Source of the DNA: Chryseobacterium sp. Bi04
Lineage (GTDB): Bacteria; Bacteroidota; Bacteroidia; Flavobacteriales; Weeksellaceae
Assembly (NCBI RefSeq): GCF_918698085.1
Contig: NZ_CAKKLP010000002.1
Coordinates: 1 to 64,000, forward strand
Direction of reading: 5' to 3'
Length of the DNA stretch: 64,000 nt
Below are positions 33,085 through 40,404 of this stretch, piece after piece. The notes beneath the pieces were generated by a model. It did no database searches. It had not been told where the DNA came from and saw only the letters and a list, made by a program, of their open reading frames with translations. The position numbers and the translations under genes are program-made. Position 1 is the stretch's first letter; the number at the start of each line of letters is the position of its first letter.

Positions 33085-34680
33085 TTAATGATCTTTAAAC
33101 TCACTGATGAAGTGCAGTTTTACATTCGGGAATTTTTCCTGCGTCATATGAATCGTAAATGAAGAGTCTGCTAAAAATACAAGCTGGTTGTATTTATCTC
33201 TGGCAAGGAATCTTTGCTTTAATCTTGCAAATTCTTTAAACTCTTCTGATTTTTCATCAGCTTCTACCCAACATGCTTTGTGCATAGATAGAGGTTCATA
33301 AGTACATTTAGCACCATATTCGTGTTCCAGACGGTATTGGATAACTTCATACTGAAGGGCTCCCACTGTTCCGATAATTTTTCTATTGTTCATTTCCAGC
33401 GTGAATAGCTGTGCAACTCCTTCGTCCATCAGCTGATCGATACCTTTTGCCAACTGCTTGGCCTTAAGCGGATCATTATTATTGATATAACGGAAATGTT
33501 CCGGAGAGAAACTAGGAACTCCTTTGAAGCTAAGTTTTTCACCACCGGTCAGGGTATCACCAATTCTGAAGTTTCCTGTATCATGAAGACCTACAATATC
33601 ACCGGGAAAGCTTTCCTCCACTACTTCTTTTTTATCAGCAAAGAAAGCATTGGGAGATGAGAACTTCATCTTTTTACCTTCTCTTACCAGCAAATAATTT
33701 TCATTTCTTTTAAAGGTTCCCGAAACAATTTTTACGAATGCCAGTCTGTCTCTGTGTTTAGGATCCATATTAGCGTGGATCTTGAACACAAAACCTGTAA
33801 AATTGCTTTCTTCCGGTTTTACTATACGAAGGTCACTTTCTTTAGGTTGCGGCATAGGAGCAATTTCGATAAATGCATTCAATAGTTCACGTACCCCAAA
33901 GTTATTTAATGCCGAACCGAAGAATACCGGCTGAAGATCACCGTTCATATACTCTTCACGATTAAATTCAGGATATACGGATTGAATAAGCTCTAGTTCA
34001 TCTCTTAATGTTTGGGCCGCTTTTGGACCTATGGCCTCATCAATAGAAGGATCATTGATATTATCGAAAGTGATGGATTCTCCTACTTTTTGTTTTTTCT
34101 CTTCCAGGAATAACTGAATATTGTTTTCCCAGATATTATAAATACCCTGGAAGTCACTTCCCATACCAATTGGAAGGGAAAGCGGAACCACTCTTAATCC
34201 GAGTTTTTGCTCTACTTCATCCAACAGATCAAAAGCGTCCTTACCTTCACGGTCAAGTTTATTGATGAAAACAAGCATAGGAATGTTTCTCATTCTGCAA
34301 ACTTTCACCAGTTTTTCTGTCTGTTCCTCAACCCCTTTTGCAACGTCAATTACAACGATTACAGAATCTACAGCAGTTAAGGTTCTATAGGTATCTTCAG
34401 CAAAATCTTTGTGACCTGGGGTATCCAGGATATTGATTTTATGATCTTTATATTCAAAAGCCAATACGGAAGTGGCTACAGAGATCCCTCTCTGTCTTTC
34501 AATTTCCATAAAGTCGGAGGTAGCTCCTTTTTTTATTTTATTGGATTTTACCGCACCCGCTTCCTGGATAGCTCCCCCAAAAAGAAGTAATTTCTCCGTA
34601 AGGGTAGTTTTTCCGGCATCCGGGTGGGAAATAATCCCAAAAGTCTTTCTTTTTTGTATTTCTTTGAGTAAGTCTGACAT
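33085..34680 (-). CDS. prfC: Peptide chain release factor 3
   Basis: 531 residues, a translational GTPase of normal RF3 length. G motifs: SHPDAGKTT (P-loop, about 18-26), the switch segment with RGISV, DTPGHKDF, and NKLD for guanine specificity. The remainder matches the EF-G-like domains II and III of RF3. It promotes release of RF1/RF2 from the ribosome after peptide release and assists quality control. A probable promoter lies immediately upstream, and a strong terminator downstream, so it is monocistronic. Confidence 0.95.
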   Translation of the reverse strand: MSDLLKEIQKRKTFGIISHPDAGKTTLTEKLLLFGGAIQEAGAVKSNKIKKGATSDFMEIERQRGISVATSVLAFEYKDHKINILDTPGHKDFAEDTYRTLTAVDSVIVVIDVAKGVEEQTEKLVKVCRMRNIPMLVFINKLDREGKDAFDLLDEVEQKLGLRVVPLSLPIGMGSDFQGIYNIWENNIQLFLEEKKQKVGESITFDNINDPSIDEAIGPKAAQTLRDELELIQSVYPEFNREEYMNGDLQPVFFGSALNNFGVRELLNAFIEIAPMPQPKESDLRIVKPEESNFTGFVFKIHANMDPKHRDRLAFVKIVSGTFKRNENYLLVREGKKMKFSSPNAFFADKKEVVEESFPGDIVGLHDTGNFRIGDTLTGGEKLSFKGVPSFSPEHFRYINNNDPLKAKQLAKGIDQLMDEGVAQLFTLEMNNRKIIGTVGALQYEVIQYRLEHEYGAKCTYEPLSMHKACWVEADEKSEEFKEFARLKQRFLARDKYNQLVFLADSSFTIHMTQEKFPNVKLHFISEFKDH

Positions 34681-34697
34681 ATCGTATTTTGAAGTTG

Positions 34698-34729
34698 CAA
34701 AAATCGTGATTTTTTATGAGGTTTTCAAA
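34698..34729 (-). promoter_or_regulatory. Promoter of prfC
   Basis: Minus strand TTTG (34726-34729), 20-base spacer, GATTTTTG (34698-34705), one mismatch to the -7 consensus. Confidence 0.5.
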
Positions 34730-34815
34730 TAAAATACGAGAATGTTAGTTGTAAGGTTCAGGTTGCGGAGTTAGAGGGTTTCAGAGTGGGGAAATAGCGT
34801 TAATCGTATGGATGG

Positions 34816-34875
34816 CTACTCCTTGCTTTTGTTGTCCGGATCAAGCATCAGTTTCGCTCTGTCAGATAGGTAATT
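34816..34875 (-). other. GC-richer stretch with a coherent short frame, possible remnant or dispersed element
   Basis: Reading the minus strand, the segment between two stops translates as NYLSDRAKLMLDPDNKSKE and ends in TAG at 34816-34818. It is visibly less AT-rich than the surrounding intergenic DNA and has no normal start. It may be the 3' remnant of a gene or part of a dispersed non-coding repeat. Confidence 0.3.
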
Positions 34876-34922
34876 TTATATCTAAAAGTTACTTTACATC
34901 AGCAGATTGTATGTTTTATTAA

Positions 34923-35375
34923 TTAATTCTTAAAATAGAGCCAGTCCGTTACATAATCATTGCAACCGCTAAATAAATAAGTATCAAATGCTAATTTAAA
35001 TCTATATTTTTGCTTTTCTTTAAATGCCTTTGAAATTCTTCCGGGAATAATTGTAGCTTTATATTGTTTAGATTCTCCTTTCTTGAGATCTGTCATTTTG
35101 CCAAAGCATTTCTTTATATTTAAACAATTTACTCCATCAAAACTGTATTTTATATCCTGATATTCTTTTTTTTTATCATTATAAACCTGTATATCTGTTG
35201 GTCTTGCCCATATATCAGGATATTGCTTGGGTATTTTTATTCTTTTATCCTCTTTATTTGTCATTGTAAAGATTATTTCTCCATTTTCGGAAAGTGAAGT
35301 ATTTGAAAAAGAAAGTTGACAAGTCTGTTGTGCGGATAAAAAACTGGCTAAAAATAGTAAAAGGGACTTATACAT
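34923..35375 (-). CDS. Secreted protein of unknown function
   Basis: 150 residues from ATG 35375, chosen because it opens a signal peptide (MYKSLLLFLASFLSAQQT); the frame is open 16 codons further up. The mature part is beta-rich, about 130 residues, starting CQLSFSNTSLSENGEIIFTM and with cysteines at CLNIKKC and near the C-terminus (FSGCNDYV). The pattern suggests an immunoglobulin-like fold of the periplasm or surface, but I recognise no family. Single gene; no terminator identified. Confidence 0.65.
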   Translation of the reverse strand: MYKSLLLFLASFLSAQQTCQLSFSNTSLSENGEIIFTMTNKEDKRIKIPKQYPDIWARPTDIQVYNDKKKEYQDIKYSFDGVNCLNIKKCFGKMTDLKKGESKQYKATIIPGRISKAFKEKQKYRFKLAFDTYLFSGCNDYVTDWLYFKN

Positions 35376-35493
35376 AATTAATTTTTTATTTAAAGAAACC
35401 TGATTTTTCAAAACCTTCTGCACAAAACCTATAAAAGAGAATGTTATTGGTTTTATTTTTTTTTAATGTGCTAATCTTAGAATATAAGTAAAC

Positions 35494-36198
35494 TTAGGTA
35501 TTATACTTCATATAAACAAATACCATAAAACAGATAAACCCAACGCAGATAAGAGCCAGCAGAATGAAAACCCAGGTTGTCAGTGCACTGCCTTTTTGGT
35601 TGATCTTCCATGTTTTTGTATCAATAGAATAAGTGGAAAAAACGATGGGATCTATCTTTAAATCGGAACGGAAAACAGTGATTCCTCTCAAAAAGTGGGC
35701 ATATAAAGCTTGTTTATTCTTTACAGCAAAAAGCGGAAGATTCATATCGATACGTCTTGTTGTCTGGTCGGTTTTTTCTGATTGTATAATGACTTCAAGC
35801 CACGGAATAATTCCTGAATTTGTAGTACTTACTGTCCGGATATCAAAGTCCTGCTCTGAAGTCCGAAGATCGGTATAGAGTATTTTATCTACAATTTCGT
35901 CCTGCGAATTATAAAATAAGAGGCCACTTTGGTCAACAATAATTTTACAGGCCATTTTCTTGCTTTTTACAATGTAGTGCCAGGTAACAGGAATTAATAT
36001 TGGAAGCGAAAGCCCCCAGCATAGCAAGGTTGGATAGAACATAGTCTCCAATCCTCTTTTATAAATTCCATACACGGGACCCAAAACGAAAAGAACAAAG
36101 AAGAAAAAAAGCAGGCCAAAAAAAGTCACGTTCAGAATAAGAGTGATCAATCGGTTTATTGTAGATTCAATACTGGGAAATGGAGATTCTGTCTTCAT
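35494..36198 (-). CDS. Membrane protein of unknown function
   Basis: 234 residues. Two hydrophobic segments near the N-terminus (about 17-43 and 53-75), a soluble middle domain of about 130 residues (about 78-205) with the pattern GLLFYNSQDEIVDKI resembling a pleckstrin-like or PH-domain sandwich in small membrane proteins, and a C-terminal transmembrane helix (about 207-231, TTWVFILLALICVGFICFMVFVY). No catalytic motif seen. It diverges from the CPBP protease gene with separate promoters. Confidence 0.65.
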   Translation of the reverse strand: MKTESPFPSIESTINRLITLILNVTFFGLLFFFFVLFVLGPVYGIYKRGLETMFYPTLLCWGLSLPILIPVTWHYIVKSKKMACKIIVDQSGLLFYNSQDEIVDKILYTDLRTSEQDFDIRTVSTTNSGIIPWLEVIIQSEKTDQTTRRIDMNLPLFAVKNKQALYAHFLRGITVFRSDLKIDPIVFSTYSIDTKTWKINQKGSALTTWVFILLALICVGFICFMVFVYMKYNT

Positions 36199-36224
36199 TT
36201 TTTATACTATTATGGTTATCGGAG

Positions 36225-36232
36225 CGAAAATA
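36225..36232 (-). promoter_or_regulatory. -7 box of the membrane protein gene
   Basis: TATTTTCG on the minus strand, 26 bases before the ATG at 36198; no clear -33 partner. Confidence 0.4.
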
Positions 36233-36249
36233 AGAATTTCCTTTTTTAG

Positions 36250-36280
36250 TTGCCTGTGGCATTCAAAAAAATTATCTTTG
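36250..36280 (+). promoter_or_regulatory. Promoter of CPBP protease gene
   Basis: TTG (36250-36252), 20-base spacer, TATCTTTG (36273-36280), a full consensus match. It lies inside the longer open frame starting at 36250, which fixes the true start at ATG 36307. Confidence 0.75.
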
Positions 36281-36306
36281 TTTCCATAAATTTTACAGAG
36301 AAAAGA

Positions 36307-37137
36307 ATGGAAAATAGCAAATATCCAAAGTTTACTTTCACATGGCTAGGAGGGCTTACTTTGGTAGTGGGACTGTTTGTAGGAACAATGGCTGTTTCTT
36401 TATTCAGTACTTTTTGGAAAGTAGCTTTCAAAGAAAACCTTGAACTAAAAGACTGGTTTTTGATGGTGGCTAATTCTGTAGGATTTCTAACTGCTATTGC
36501 CTTTTTTGATTTTTTCATTGTAAGGCGTACTACCAAAAAGAAACTCAATTTCAACCTTTCTTCAGTTAATTTTTATACCTATCTTCTGATTTTCCCCATG
36601 ATGGCCGGGATGATGTTTATTGCAGAGTTTGTTACCTCTTTAATCCCAACTACAGGTCCTGTTTTTGGAGACTTTTATGAATATTTTATTCAGCTTATGA
36701 ACCAGTTGACGGATGATCCGGTAGTGATGATTATTATGACTGTAATGTTAGCCCCTATTTTTGAAGAAATTATATTCAGAGGAATTATTCAGAAAGGGCT
36801 TATCAATAAAGGAGTTAAACCATGGAAAGCTATCGTGTATGCTTCCATTATTTTTGGAGTCGTTCACGGAAACCCATGGCAGTTTATCAGTGCAGTGATA
36901 CTGGGATGTATACTGGGTTTGGTATATCATAAAACAAAAACTTTATTGCTTCCCATACTCTTGCATGCATTCAATAACCTGAGTCTCTCATTATTGGTGC
37001 TTTATGGTAAAGATGAAAGTTTTGCAAAAGTTTTTAATGTTTCAGAATGGCTTATCCTGGCCGTTGGACTTGTCCTTTTTTCATTATTCTACTACCTTTT
37101 TATGAAAAAATATAAAGTCCATTATTCTGAAATTTAA
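36307..37137 (+). CDS. CPBP family intramembrane metalloprotease
   Basis: 276 residues with about seven or eight transmembrane segments. Catalytic motifs of the CAAX protease/bacteriocin-processing (Abi) family are present: EEIIFRG (E153, E154, R158), the histidine of VVHGNP (H187) and HAFNN (H220, N223-N224). These proteins cleave or bind substrates inside the membrane; in bacteria some confer self-immunity to peptides or process envelope proteins, but the substrate here is unknown. The rdgB-type gene follows 30 bases later and may be co-transcribed. Confidence 0.88.
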   Translation: MENSKYPKFTFTWLGGLTLVVGLFVGTMAVSLFSTFWKVAFKENLELKDWFLMVANSVGFLTAIAFFDFFIVRRTTKKKLNFNLSSVNFYTYLLIFPMMAGMMFIAEFVTSLIPTTGPVFGDFYEYFIQLMNQLTDDPVVMIIMTVMLAPIFEEIIFRGIIQKGLINKGVKPWKAIVYASIIFGVVHGNPWQFISAVILGCILGLVYHKTKTLLLPILLHAFNNLSLSLLVLYGKDESFAKVFNVSEWLILAVGLVLFSLFYYLFMKKYKVHYSEI

Positions 37138-37167
37138 ATAGATACAGCTAGAAAATAAAATTGGAAA

Positions 37168-37755
37168 ATGAATATAGAAATGGAATTATTAGTAGCCACA
37201 CACAACGAACATAAGAAAGAAGAAATCCAGCAGATCTTAGGAAGCGAGTGTATTGTGAAAAGCCTTACGGACTATAATATTCATGAGGAAATTGTAGAAG
37301 ACGGAGATTCTTTTCATGCCAATGCTTTGATTAAGGCAAAATACTGCTTTGAAAAAACAGGAGTTCCAAGCTTGGGTGACGACAGCGGTTTGGTTGTGGA
37401 ATCTTTGGACGGAAGGCCCGGAATATTCTCTGCACGCTATGCTGGAGATCATGATTTTGCTAAAAACATCGAAAAAGTTTTAGCAGAAATGACCGGTATC
37501 GAGAATAGAAAAGCTTACTTTGTTACTGTTTTGTGTTACTATGATGAGAATGGGGCTCAGTATTTTGAAGGAAGAGTTTATGGAAATCTACTGACAGAAA
37601 ATAAAGGATTCAAAGGGTTTGGCTATGACCCTATTTTTGTTCCGGAAGGCTATGACAGAACCTTCGCAGAAATGGCTCCTGAAGATAAAAATAAAATCAG
37701 CCACCGCAGACAGGCATTAGATCTTTTTATGGATTTTTTAAAGGTGAAAGATTAA
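37168..37755 (+). CDS. rdgB: XTP/dITP diphosphatase (RdgB/HAM1 family)
   Basis: 195 residues (a second ATG four codons in, at 37180, gives the more typical start MELLVATHN). Key motifs: ATHNxHKKEEI at the N-terminus, GDDSGLVVESLDGRPGIFSARYAG near 69-92 with the metal-binding DDSG, GFGYDPIF near 150-157 and FAEM with the Lys/Arg-rich C-terminus SHRRQA. The enzyme hydrolyses non-canonical purine triphosphates (ITP, XTP) to monophosphates, keeping them out of DNA and RNA. Cytoplasmic dimer in the family. Confidence 0.93.
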   Translation: MNIEMELLVATHNEHKKEEIQQILGSECIVKSLTDYNIHEEIVEDGDSFHANALIKAKYCFEKTGVPSLGDDSGLVVESLDGRPGIFSARYAGDHDFAKNIEKVLAEMTGIENRKAYFVTVLCYYDENGAQYFEGRVYGNLLTENKGFKGFGYDPIFVPEGYDRTFAEMAPEDKNKISHRRQALDLFMDFLKVKD

Positions 37756-37858
37756 TATAAAGACAAGAGTTTGCGATCCGGGTATTTGCCATCACACATG
37801 GAAGAAACTCTGGATTTGTTGAGCTAGTCTTATGCTTTTCCTATTTAAATTGGACGGT

Positions 37859-37893
37859 AAAATCTACGTTTTAGATTTTCTGTTGTACATTTG
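37859..37893 (+). promoter_or_regulatory. Promoter region of RNase Z gene with overlapping dyad
   Basis: -7 box TACATTTG at 37886-37893, 18 bases before the TTG start at 37912. Just upstream is the inverted repeat AAAATCTA (37859-37866) / TAGATTTT (37872-37879), which could be a terminator for the rdgB unit or an operator over the -33 region. Confidence 0.5.
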
Positions 37894-37911
37894 TTATAAT
37901 AAATTATTGAT

Positions 37912-38826
37912 TTGAGTACTTATTTAACGATATTAGGCTTTAATTCAGCAATACCGACTATCAATACTTCACCCACTGCTCAGCTGCTGGACATGGAAGA
38001 AAGACTTTTTCTTATTGATTGTGGTGAGGGAACACAGGTGCAGTTGAGAAAAGCAAAAGCAAGATTTTCAAAAATCAACCATATTTTTATTTCTCATTTA
38101 CATGGGGATCACTGTTTCGGGCTTCCGGGACTTATTGCATCTTTCCGTCTTTTAGGAAGAGATAATCCGCTCCATGTGTATGGGCCGAAGGGGATTAAGA
38201 AGATGCTGGATACTATTTTTGATATTACAGAAACACACCGTGGCTTTGAAGTGGTATACCATGAACTGGATAAAAACTATTCAGAAAAAATTTATGAGGA
38301 TAACAGGGTAGAAGTATATACTATTCCCTTAGATCATAGGATTTATTGCAATGGTTACCTTTTTAAGGAAAAACCAAAGGACAGGCATCTTAATATGAAA
38401 GAAATTGCCAAATACAGTGAAATTGAAACCTGTGATTATCATCATATCAAAGCAGGAAAAGATTTTGTGCTAAGTGATGGTTATGTTCTTAAAAATGAGA
38501 TTTTAACGCTTGATCCGGCACCGGCAGTATCTTATGCTTTTTGCAGCGATACCCGTTATCTGGAAAGTGTACTTCCGATTATTAAAAATGTAACCGTTTT
38601 ATATCATGAATCCACCTTCCTTCATGATTTGAAGGAAATGGCAGATTACACAGGGCACTCAACCGCTTTGGAGGCGGCAACTATTGCTCAGAAAGCTCAG
38701 GCCGGAAAACTTATATTAGGACATTTTTCCAACAGATATGGTGATCTAACGGTATTTACAGATGAGGCAAGAAATGTTTTCCCCAATACGTTTTTACCTA
38801 AAGCATTGGAAAGTGTAAAAATTTAA
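37912..38826 (+). CDS. rnz: Ribonuclease Z
   Basis: 304 residues starting at TTG 37912 (MSTYLTILGFNSAIPT); no ATG lies nearby and the promoter supports this start. A metallo-beta-lactamase fold enzyme with SHLHGDH at 61-67 (H62, H64, D66, H67 as zinc ligands), a further His in the HSTALEAA segment (GHST) and the C-terminal GHFSNRY. It cuts the 3' trailer of tRNA precursors. Length is normal for the short bacterial form. It is followed seven bases later by the TIGR02757 gene. Confidence 0.92.
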   Translation: MSTYLTILGFNSAIPTINTSPTAQLLDMEERLFLIDCGEGTQVQLRKAKARFSKINHIFISHLHGDHCFGLPGLIASFRLLGRDNPLHVYGPKGIKKMLDTIFDITETHRGFEVVYHELDKNYSEKIYEDNRVEVYTIPLDHRIYCNGYLFKEKPKDRHLNMKEIAKYSEIETCDYHHIKAGKDFVLSDGYVLKNEILTLDPAPAVSYAFCSDTRYLESVLPIIKNVTVLYHESTFLHDLKEMADYTGHSTALEAATIAQKAQAGKLILGHFSNRYGDLTVFTDEARNVFPNTFLPKALESVKI

Positions 38827-38833
38827 ATTGAAT

Positions 38834-39604
38834 ATGTTGAAGTTTGAAGAATTAAAAAGTTTCCTGGACGAAAAGGCTGACCGGTATAATACTCCAGACT
38901 TTATTGAAAATGACCCCATACAGATTCCGCACCGTTTTTCTTTACAGCAGGATATTGAGATTGCAGGATTTTTAGCAGCTACAATTTCCTGGGGAAACAG
39001 AAAGTCAATTATCAGTTCAGCTGAGAAAATGCTCGGTATTATGGGAAATTCTCCCTATGATTTTGTGATGAATTATTCAGAGAAGGATTTGGAAGATATT
39101 CAGAGTAAAAGTATCCATAGAACTTTTAACGGTCAGGATTTTGCTTACTTTATTAGGCAGTTCAACAGGATTTACAAAGAAAATGAAAGCCTGGAAAATC
39201 TGTTTGAAGTGAAAGAATCGGAAACCAATTTTCTGCATGCTATTGAAAGATTTAGAAATAGTTTTCTGGAGACGGAAAAGCACAGAAGTCATAAACATAT
39301 CAGTTCTCCCGGTAAGAATTCATCTGCAAAAAGGATCATTATGTTCTTACGATGGATGGTACGCAAAGATAAACGGGGAGTAGATTTTGGAATCTGGGAA
39401 AACATAGATCATAAATATCTGTCAATTCCACTGGATGTTCATACAGGGAATATTTCGAGAAAGCTAGGGTTGATTTCAAGAACCCAGAACGACTGGAAAA
39501 CAGTTGAAGAGCTCGATGTAGCCATCAGGAAGTTTGATGAAAATGACCCTGCAAAATATGATTTTGCTTTGTTTGGACTTGGAGTAACTAAGGAACTCTT
39601 GTAA
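38834..39604 (+). CDS. TIGR02757/DUF2400 family protein
   Basis: 256 residues from ATG 38834 (a TTG two codons earlier at 38828 is possible). The family signature is clear: DRYNTPDFIENDPIQIPH near 16-33, then DIEIAGFLAATISWGNRKSII near 39-59, and a C-terminal region with LDVHTGNISRKLGL. These proteins have a helical HhH-like fold and are widespread in Bacteroidota; no activity is established. It follows RNase Z with eight bases between stop and start, and precedes the heptad-repeat membrane protein by nine, so the three genes are probably one operon. Confidence 0.85.
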   Translation: MLKFEELKSFLDEKADRYNTPDFIENDPIQIPHRFSLQQDIEIAGFLAATISWGNRKSIISSAEKMLGIMGNSPYDFVMNYSEKDLEDIQSKSIHRTFNGQDFAYFIRQFNRIYKENESLENLFEVKESETNFLHAIERFRNSFLETEKHRSHKHISSPGKNSSAKRIIMFLRWMVRKDKRGVDFGIWENIDHKYLSIPLDVHTGNISRKLGLISRTQNDWKTVEELDVAIRKFDENDPAKYDFALFGLGVTKELL

Positions 39605-39613
39605 AAAAAATGG

Positions 39614-40144
39614 ATGAAAAAATATAATGAAAAAACAGAAGTTCTTGAAAAAATAGCAGATAATATTACATCATGGATAGGTTCTATTCCATCTTTGATA
39701 GTACACACTCTGCTTTTTATCACTTCATTTCTGCTTCCTATTCTGAATATTGTGGAACTTGATAAGATGCTTCTTATACTTACCACAGTACTTTCTTTAG
39801 AGGCAATTTACCTGGCTATATTTATTCAGATGTCTGTCAATAAAAATCACGAGAAAATTGAAGATATCCAGGAAGATATTGAAGATATCCAGGAAGATAT
39901 CGAAGAGATCAGTGAGGATATTGAGGAGATCAATGAAGATATTGAAGATATTCAGGAGGATCTGGAAGAGATCAGTGAAGATATTGAGGAGATTGCTGAG
40001 GATGAAGAAGATGAAGATCATAGTGAAAGAGCAAAAAATGTAATATTGAAAAGCAATGTGAATTCCAATAAAAATGAAATAAAAGCTTTAAAGGATATTA
40101 TCAGCCAGTTACAGGGTGAAATTGATCAGTTGAAAAAGAATTGA
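39614..40144 (+). CDS. Two-helix membrane protein with acidic heptad repeats
   Basis: 176 residues. Two hydrophobic segments (about 24-46 and 51-74) with the pattern seen in small DUF1003/low-affinity iron permease-like proteins, then seven perfect-length heptads of the form E-D/E-I-x-E-D-I from residue 83 to 131, an acidic EEDEDH bridge, and a C-terminal coiled-coil segment (about 150-176). The repeats predict a long highly acidic cytoplasmic helix or coiled coil. Function unknown; oligomerisation or cation binding are guesses. Terminator downstream. Confidence 0.75.
   Translation: MKKYNEKTEVLEKIADNITSWIGSIPSLIVHTLLFITSFLLPILNIVELDKMLLILTTVLSLEAIYLAIFIQMSVNKNHEKIEDIQEDIEDIQEDIEEISEDIEEINEDIEDIQEDLEEISEDIEEIAEDEEDEDHSERAKNVILKSNVNSNKNEIKALKDIISQLQGEIDQLKKN
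39860..40006 (+). repeat. Seven tandem 21-bp coding repeats
   Basis: Each unit resembles GAAGATATCCAGGAAGATAT and encodes one E-D/E-I-x-E-D-I heptad. Because the unit is a multiple of three without stops in several frames, it creates spurious open frames on both strands. Confidence 0.88.
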
Positions 40145-40208
40145 TTTCTGATCATCGCAGGTGTCTTGAAATAAGGCTATACTATTTTATATTGTCATAC
40201 AGCATAAT

Positions 40209-40241
40209 AACAGATCAGTAAACATTGATCTGTTTTTTTTA
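40209..40241 (+). terminator. Rho-independent terminator
   Basis: Arms AACAGATCA (40209-40217) and TGATCTGTT (40226-40234), eight T follow. Confidence 0.92.
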
Positions 40242-40359
40242 TGGATAATTATTTTTCCTGATTAAATTTATTGCTGTAGATTTATGAAAAACATAAAAAT
40301 AAAAGCATTTGTTGTAAATTTTGATATTAAAATTAACATAAAGGTTTAGAAGAGTGAAT

Positions 40360-40388
40360 TTGATATCTGTTTTTTTTTATTACATTTG
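40360..40388 (+). promoter_or_regulatory. Promoter of anchor-L paralogue 1
   Basis: TTG (40360-40362), 18-base spacer, TACATTTG (40381-40388). It lies inside the longer frame from the GTG at 40354, fixing the start at ATG 40405. Confidence 0.72.
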
Positions 40389-40404
40389 GGCAAATAAAAT
40401 TAAA

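Noticed and set aside
39797..40043. Open frames on both strands within the 21-bp repeats
   Set aside because: Created by the three-base periodicity of the repeat; the heptad frame continues from a membrane-protein N-terminus and is the real one.
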